In this document: positions 58,301 through 64,000 of the stretch, one piece after another
Layout of the letters: the number at the start of each line of letters is the position of its first letter
Numbering within the stretch: the stretch's first letter is position 1
Assembly (NCBI RefSeq): GCF_041381155.1
Contig: NC_091142.1
Coordinates: 28,719,963 to 28,783,962, forward strand
Length of the DNA: 64,000 nt
Reading direction: 5' to 3'
DNA from: Argopecten irradians
Taxonomy: Eukaryota; Mollusca; Bivalvia; Pectinida; Pectinidae
Notes under the pieces: generated by a model
What the model was told of the DNA's origin: nothing
The model's input: only the letters and a program-made list of their open reading frames with translations
Database searches by the model: none
Program-made: the position numbers and the translations under genes

Positions 58301-61300
58301 CATCAGCTAAACCTAGGATAAAATTTATATATATCATGTGTAAAAGGAAGGGTCAGTGTGGTTTGTACATAGTGATAAATACGGTCTCTGTCACTCAACT
58401 GACGGAGCATGCTTCTTTGGCTCAGTCGGTTGAGCCGTAGTTTTTCACACTGGAGACCCTGGTTTGATTCGTGCTCGGGGCACTTGACAGGAATAAAATG
58501 TGTATTATATATTTTCCCTGTACTTCTACATTGGCGCCCAGCTAAATAACCCATGAAAGGTGGTTAAAGAGTCTTGGGTTGAGATTTAGGAAATCTCAAG
58601 AAAAACAGGGGGAGTAGTGTAAAAGGAGTGGGTCGGTGTGGTTTGTACATAGTGTTAAATACGGTCTCTGTTACTCAACTGACGGAGCATGCTTCTTTGG
58701 CTCAGTTGGTAGAGCCGTAGTTTTTCACACCGGAGACTCAGGTTCGATTCCTGGTCGGTGCCCTCGACAGGGATCATATGTGTATTTTCCCTGTTCTTCT
58801 ACACATGTATAAAATTGTGTTTCCATTTAATGATGGTTTGATGATTTAAAAGGAAGAAATATAAAGTCTTCTTATAATTCCTATTTTCATTTGCAGGAGG
58901 CCAACAGACTGATAAACAAGTTTTGTAGTGTTGTCCCATTATATGAAGAAAGATTTCTTGTCAAAATTTGTCAAGCCATATTCAACTTTACAGCAAAGCA
59001 GCAGGTAAGTTTATGTGAATTTCATTCTGATTAAAATACAGATCCTTATTATCACTCTTATCACCTTATTGTCGTTTTCAGTTGATGTACATGTAGAAAG
59101 CGATAGGCAGATCTAGATCTAGAGAAAATGCAAGGTTCCGGGAGTATAAAGGTGATCAGAATGTGACCGGTAGCCCAGCCCATTTGAGATGTTGTCAGAC
59201 TCAGATCCTCTATGAACCATAGTGATAATAAGCTGTATTTTACATGTAATGATATATTGCAATGAATTTATACTTATTTTTTTCATTCTGCATGCAAGCA
59301 ATTGTTTAACAAATCTAATCTTACATGTGTTTTATATACTAGCTGTAATAATATTCCAATGCACTTGAAAGTTTGATTATATTTTTTATCTTTTAATTTT
59401 TCAACTGCAGTGATACATGCATTTGTACATGAATTGATAGGGCTTTTTCAGCATGATTAAAATTGGCCCCATTCCCCATGGCAAAACCTCTGAATTTTTC
59501 CCAATTCAAGTCTAAAATTTCCCAAAATCTGTTTCTTGAAAACTATTCAAAAATATTGAATGAACTTAGTTGGTTAAGGCTTTAAATATTTGAAATAAAA
59601 AATCTTATTTGTATATGCTTTATTTCATAATTTTCCCAAATCTTGATTTTGGTGCACCATTTTCCCAAATTCAAAGCCACAGGCCTTATTCCCAAAGCAG
59701 TGAGAAAAAGCCCTGATGGATGTTGACTACTTTGATGTTATATACCCGCAATAGTGTTACCCACATGACTTTTAAATATGACTTTTACATTGGTGATTCT
59801 ACCACTCTACCATACTAAGGCCCAGGGTTATAGAAAACACATTGATAGATTTGTATATACTTATAATGCCATCTATTTATAGATGTAGGAAGTGCTTGAA
59901 AACTTCAATAATACTAAAGTACTCAATATTGACTGAAGACTTTGATTATTTTTCAGTTGAAGCTGACAGTTCAGACCCTGCATTTGGTGACAGAATATCT
60001 GATATCAGCCTTACAGAGATGTCAGCCATGGACTCGATCAGAGATTCTCCTGGCTCTCGGGGCAGTGGTGTACGAATGCTGTGGGCAGCTTACAAAGGTA
60101 GAGAACTCCTGACCTCATGTTGTTAAATGATTTCCTCAAAAACTCATTAAGATTACAAATTTTGGGTATCTTACTAAAATCAGCCATTTCAGTTTCAAAT
60201 CTTCATGTGATTGGGATTAGATCTTTTGGCTCTGCGATTGTATTCTAGATGACAATCAACTGGAAAATGTATTTTGAATCCTAAACAGAACAATAAAGAG
60301 AATGGGTAATATCAAAAAAATTGATTTCACAAATATATTTTGTTTCTTGTTGCTTGCCATGATCTTTGTTTGATTTTAAAACTGATTGTCACTGAAGTAG
60401 CTCTGTTTCCTTAGTACACAGGGTTTATGCTGGGTGCTCCCTAATTGGGGTTCTTTTCAGATAAAAGGGGGCTGGTCTGTGTAATTTGAATTGACAATCA
60501 GCAAATTAAAAGAGTGGCCTCCTTTTCATTTCTATGCTTAAAAAGGATATGGGTACAATATGACTTCAAATAAAGATTCTTGTGTCAAGAAGACCAGGAT
60601 GACAACTCTAGCATAACAAAGTTTGATCTTTTGTTCCAGCACCATGATACACTCCTAGATAAGACCCAGGGAGTACTGATTCCATTGTTATCAGAGCAGG
60701 GCTGTGACGAGGATGTCCTACGTGGAGTTATCCAGTGTATCGAAAATCTCACCATCAAGTAGGTTGAAGTATGAGAGTGGAGCAGTAATAAATTTTCTAA
60801 CATTACAACATGATCATGAAATACTCTTGACTAAAATGACATTTAACAACTGCTTTATTACAGAAATAAATCATTGTAATGCAATCTTAAGCTTCTGTTG
60901 AGGAAAGATGTTTGTTGAATATTTTGGCCTGGTGCATCGGTGTTTGACCTCAACAATTAAGCATGTGCAAGCATTCCTCTTCCAGTCAACAGTCAGACTT
61001 GACTAGTCAATAATTTCTGAGGATATGTGTTTTTGTAATGATTTTCAAGCAGTATCGTGTCGTAACAATCAAAAATACTATTTACATTTAAATAGAGAGT
61101 CCTATAACAATACATATTGTCGTAGCTCTAATTTTAAACATTAATTTTCAAAACTTATTTAATTAAGTTGATTTACTGTTGGTGTTCTAGAGTGGCAGGC
61201 CAGTCGTATCTAGAGGATCACCACACATTGACATGTTTTGAGGTGTTTATGAACATTCTACGTACTGTCCCTGTTACAAAGATGGAGACAAATACACAAT

Positions 61301-63795
61301 GCAAGGTATTCCGCAGTAAAACAGAAAACAGCTGGTCATTCATTAGCTTCCTGTTGCAAGTTTCAAACATTAGTGTAATAGTGTTAATGATTTAATGGGA
61401 GAATGATTAATGATACAAAATGTTGTACAGAACAGGAGTTCATTGTGTGCACTTTCAACTTCAACCAAGACATCAGAGTCCATTAAAATCACTTTTCCGC
61501 GAATTCTACAAGTATTTTTTTTCTAAGATTAGTGATTTCGAATTTAAGTTTGTAATGAGAAGTTGGTTTTGATTTTATTAAAAACTTTGTTAGTGTGATA
61601 GACTAGATATAATGTGCTGTTGATTCAGAAATCATTTTTATTTTGACATTCCGATAGATGGTAAAATCCAAGATAATGAAAAAACATTTGTTGTTGTAGA
61701 TTCTATTTTCTACAAACTGGTTATATATATTCTAAGTATTGAGTGTTTATTTTGCTGATAATGATGTGCTCTCTATTAAAGGTGTTGATCTGTTCGTTGT
61801 GAATGTTTAAATGCTGATAATGCTGTTCTCTCTATTAAAGGTGTTGATCTGTTCATTAAGAGGCCTACAGAATCTCCTGGCAGCCACCAAAGTCATGCCA
61901 ACAGACCAACTAGGCAATCTACTAGCTGCTATTAGGGTAAGTTTGATGTACAGTAAACCTAGCTTTGCAACCACCTCATGATATTAAAAGACCACCTGCT
62001 TTATAAAACTAATTTTTTGAGTTCCAAATTGCCAATTTCAATGCAATATAGGGCTGAGAATAAATATTATATAGCTATAAAAAATTTCTCACTCCCTTAT
62101 AAGGCCTTTGGTGGACTTGACTGTACTCATCTTACAAACAATTCATATTTTAAAGAAGATCACTTAACAACTATCATTTCTTGTCATTATTAAAGGAAAA
62201 AGTGCAAAAGCAAATACTATAACTTTCTTTCATGGTATGGAACATTGAAATTATTTTGTTAATAGAAATATTTGTGGTTAATCTTTATTTAAATTATTCA
62301 ACGACTGTATAAAAACAAATTTCATTGTAACCAAGAAAACTACGAAAAATTTCTACACAACGAAAATTTCATGTTTGTTTCCACAAAGTAGGCTTACGTA
62401 ATAGCAGAATAAACAAGGAACAGAAACATGACCAAGTCCATTTTGCTAAAGATGTTTACATCATAGTGAGTTTTATTTGTTATATATTTACAGTACAAGT
62501 TTACAGACAATTTTCGTGATTCTAAACGATCGATAAGCATTACCCCTACTTCAATAGAGATCGATCGTATGTACACAGATGGTTACGTGGGTACATGGGC
62601 CTAACTTTTGGGTGCAGCTTATATAACGGTGCGTCTTATACGTGTACAAAACCTGAAAAAATCGTAAAAAAAGGCCTCTGCGGCTTATACACAGGTGCGG
62701 TTTATTGTCCGGAAAATATGGTATATTGTGATGAATGTGACTTCCAGCCCCAACAGAAGGGAGATTGTTTGATAGATGTATTTCTGTGACTTTTTCAGAC
62801 GTACATGTTTCATGGTGTATCCAGCGTCCCAGTGAGTGTCCCTGATCGACTCATTCCAACACCTATGAGTCAGTATGCTACACCTTCCTTTAAGTCACCG
62901 GCGTCGCAAGGAGAACAGAAAACAGAGGAAGAAAATCAAGGTGCGTCCAAGCCACAGAACAATAAGAAAACAAAGAAAAAGAAGGCAAAGAAATCACCAG
63001 AGAAACACAATAAGAACAAGGAGGGTGATGAGATGACCTTGACCTTAGATGGTGATGGTGTTCACACTGAAGGTCAGGGCTCAACAGCTACAGCTGTATT
63101 AGGCTCATCAATGGAAACCAGGCCTGTCTGGGCAAAGATCAGTAGTTCAGATTCAGATTATTCGGATACTGAAGGAGGTCAGGGGTCAAGGATGAGGTCA
63201 TACCATACCAAGGTCAGGCAGTGTGCACTTGCTTGTCTACACACAGTTATAAAGGTTTGTATTGTGTATAAATGGCTGATTTATGTCATTGTTAGTCTGG
63301 AATAACTTTAAATTCCAAAGGTATCAAACATTATTTTGCAACATGATGACAAATTTTTGATATTGCAAATTAATTCCTTACGTTGCTTGTGAACACGTTT
63401 TACAGTATGCATGATCTTTAACAAGACATTGGCCATGGTTGCTAATCTATATCTTCAGGATTCTACTTCTTCTCTATCACATATGGGTTGAGTATAAAAA
63501 GTCTACATGAGCCAGTTGCTGGGTACAAATAATAGTAAGACTATGACTTTGTCTTTGGTTCTCATAAGACTATATTGTTAGAAAATGATTAAAGAGACTC
63601 TCATGGAATCGATAAAAAAAAAGAAAAAAACCAGTTTACTTTATAACTTACTTTAAACTATCTTTTATACAGACCACTGATCGTCGCCTGATGTTTGGAT
63701 ACTGGTCGTGTTTTATTCCTGACTCCAGTGCTGCCGGAAATAGTCCTCAGGTCCAAACACTCTTCACTATAATACTGAAAGATCCATCTCCAAAG
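55400..63795 (+). CDS. HEATR6: HEATR6, HEAT repeat-containing protein 6 (5' part; gene continues past window)
   Basis: Eight exons fit GT-AG splicing with matching phases: 55400-55570, 58897-59004, 59957-60097, 60640-60758, 61191-61305, 61841-61936, 62799-63254, 63673-63795, giving 443 codons with no stop. The product is an alpha-helical HEAT-repeat scaffold of poorly known function. The family is recognised from [27 protein letters not shown] and LKDPSPK in exons 7-8, [16 protein letters not shown] in exon 6 and [10 protein letters not shown] across exons 4-5. Exon 7 (residues 251-402) carries a Lys-rich linker ([10 protein letters not shown]) and an acidic Ser patch ([13 protein letters not shown]), both present in vertebrate HEATR6. 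Exon 3 is read as [11 protein letters not shown]...; a longer overlapping frame there is a shadow. Vertebrate HEATR6 is about 1180 residues, so over half lies to the right. Confidence 0.93.
55741..58061. mobile_element. 2.3-kb non-autonomous DNA element with repeated AACGGCCCC ends, HEATR6 intron 1
   Basis: Direct repeats AAGTGGAT at 55733-55740 and 58062-58069 bracket a 2321-bp element as an 8-bp target duplication. The left end carries four AACGGCCCC modules (55754, 55771, 55786, 55803). The right end carries the reverse complement GGGGCCGTT at 58008, 58023 and 58040 plus a degenerate fourth near 57993. The interior is very AT-rich and has no recognisable transposase. The 8-bp duplication would suit hAT, P or Merlin, but the termini do not let me choose. 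Confidence 0.8.
58338..58804 (+). mobile_element. Two tandem tRNA-like SINE copies, HEATR6 intron 1
   Basis: Copies at 58338-58530 and 58617-58804 share GTGTAAAAGGA, GTGTGGTTTGTACATAGTG, TTCTTTGGCTCAGTTGGTAG and a B box (GGTTCGATTCC in the second, GGTTTGATTCG in the first). Each starts near GTGTAAAAGG and ends near TTCTACA. Box spacing suggests Pol III origin, but the acceptor ends do not pair, so they are not tRNA genes. Confidence 0.75.
59032..59242. mobile_element. MITE with TAAAATACAGATCC ends, HEATR6 intron 2
   Basis: TAAAATACAGATCCTTATTA at 59032 mirrors AGTGATAATAAGCTGTATTT ending at 59242, and the interior shares GAATGTGACC and GTTGTCAGA with the element at 46683. A shorter relative of that element, 27 bp after the exon-2 donor. 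Confidence 0.78.
59439..59714. mobile_element. hAT-like MITE, HEATR6 intron 2
   Basis: AGGGCTTTTTC at 59439 and GAAAAAGCCCT ending at 59714 are inverted termini of the hAT type (usual form CAGGGCTTTTTC). The interior is rich in TTTCCCAAAT words, also arranged as an inverted repeat. No clear target duplication remains. Confidence 0.7.
61741..61854 (+). repeat. Tandem duplication of HEATR6 exon 6 acceptor
   Basis: Two imperfect copies about 59 bp apart contain GCTGATAATG, CTCTCTATTAAAG and the first bases of exon 6 (GTGTTGATCTGTTC). The second copy is the true exon start at 61841. The first would start a decoy exon at 61782 that meets TGA after six codons. A decoy 3' splice site one repeat upstream could reduce correct splicing unless it is ignored. 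Confidence 0.8.
61949..62125. mobile_element. MITE with TACAGT ends, HEATR6 intron 6
   Basis: TACAGTAAACCTAGCTTTGC near the exon-6 donor is mirrored by GGTGGACTTGACTGTA ending at 62125. The same family seems to occur at 54153-54264 in COQ5 intron 2. Confidence 0.6.
62590..62745. mobile_element. Short repeat with GTGCGGCTTATA-like units, HEATR6 intron 6
   Basis: Contains GGGTGCAGCTTATA, GGTGCGTCTTATAC, GCGGCTTATACACAGGTGCG and ends GTCCGGAAAATATGGTA. I recall this wording as a repeat widespread in animal genomes. Limits are approximate. Confidence 0.45.
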
Positions 63796-64000
63796 GTATA
63801 TATTAACATTTCTATTGTCTAATGGTTATATATCAACAAAATCTGTTCCTGAATATTATTTATTAGCTTTGTACACATTCATATCATTTCATATTTGTCC
63901 CCAAAGTACTGGTATCTATATACTATAAACCAAGCTTCTTTTGCAGCCTCTAACTTTTGCAATTTCCATTTCAATACAAGTTTGCGTAGATTAACGTTCA

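Noticed and set aside
58688-58770. tRNA gene
   Set aside because: A and B boxes are present but the acceptor and anticodon arms do not pair; two tandem copies with shared flanks indicate a SINE.
59842-60126. 94-codon frame with [14 protein letters not shown]
   Set aside because: Wrong frame of HEATR6 exon 3; the in-phase reading [17 protein letters not shown] matches the family and splice phases.
60580-60639. Upstream extension of HEATR6 exon 4 ([17 protein letters not shown])
   Set aside because: Phase does not follow from exon 3; the acceptor TTGTTCCAG at 60639 gives the in-phase exon.

Overview
The window is animal nuclear DNA, most likely from a marine bivalve mollusc. It is AT-rich and intron-rich with GT-AG splicing, crowded with short inverted-repeat DNA elements, tRNA-derived SINEs and minisatellites, and carries a DIRS-order retroelement. 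The bivalve assignment is an inference from repeat style; animal nuclear DNA is certain from the genes.

Layout. 0-9 kb: no confident gene; several DNA-element relics (2.4-3.4, 4.2-5.0 and 6.1-6.3 kb) and an eroded Jockey/CR1-like LINE (6.6-7.5 kb). 9-35 kb: four paralogous genes for dynein light chain LC8 (DYNLL). The first is on the minus strand (CDS 9008-9277) and three are on plus (24451-24720, 29817-30086, 34462-34731). Each has one intron ending about 5 bases before the ATG, and each has the same ordered promoter motifs about 150-190 bp before the exon-1 donor. Between the first and second lie a DIRS-order element (about 13.2-17.8 kb), an 11-copy 70-bp minisatellite that grew inside a small DNA element, an L1/Tx1-type LINE fragment and a TATG microsatellite. 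38.6-54.9 kb: COQ5, the mitochondrial ubiquinone C-methyltransferase, minus strand. Seven exons join in frame to 350 codons. Its last intron is 11.6 kb long and holds a roughly 2.3-kb array of a 53-bp unit, a 38-bp array and several DNA elements. 55.4 kb to the right edge: HEATR6, plus strand; eight exons (443 codons) are visible and the gene runs out of the window.

Relations. COQ5 and HEATR6 are divergent, with 456 bp between start codons. That interval contains an exact 170-bp duplicate of COQ5 exon 1 and its promoter edge. The DYNLL cluster, COQ5 and HEATR6 look like an old linkage: from memory, human DYNLL1 is next to COQ5 on chromosome 12 and DYNLL2 lies near HEATR6 on chromosome 17. No prokaryote-type system, CRISPR array or rRNA gene was seen. 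The most unusual signals are the shared DYNLL promoter grammar, the mosaic synonymous divergence among DYNLL copies, the COQ5 first-exon duplication, the MITE-born minisatellite and three covarying hairpins downstream of the DIRS recombinase.
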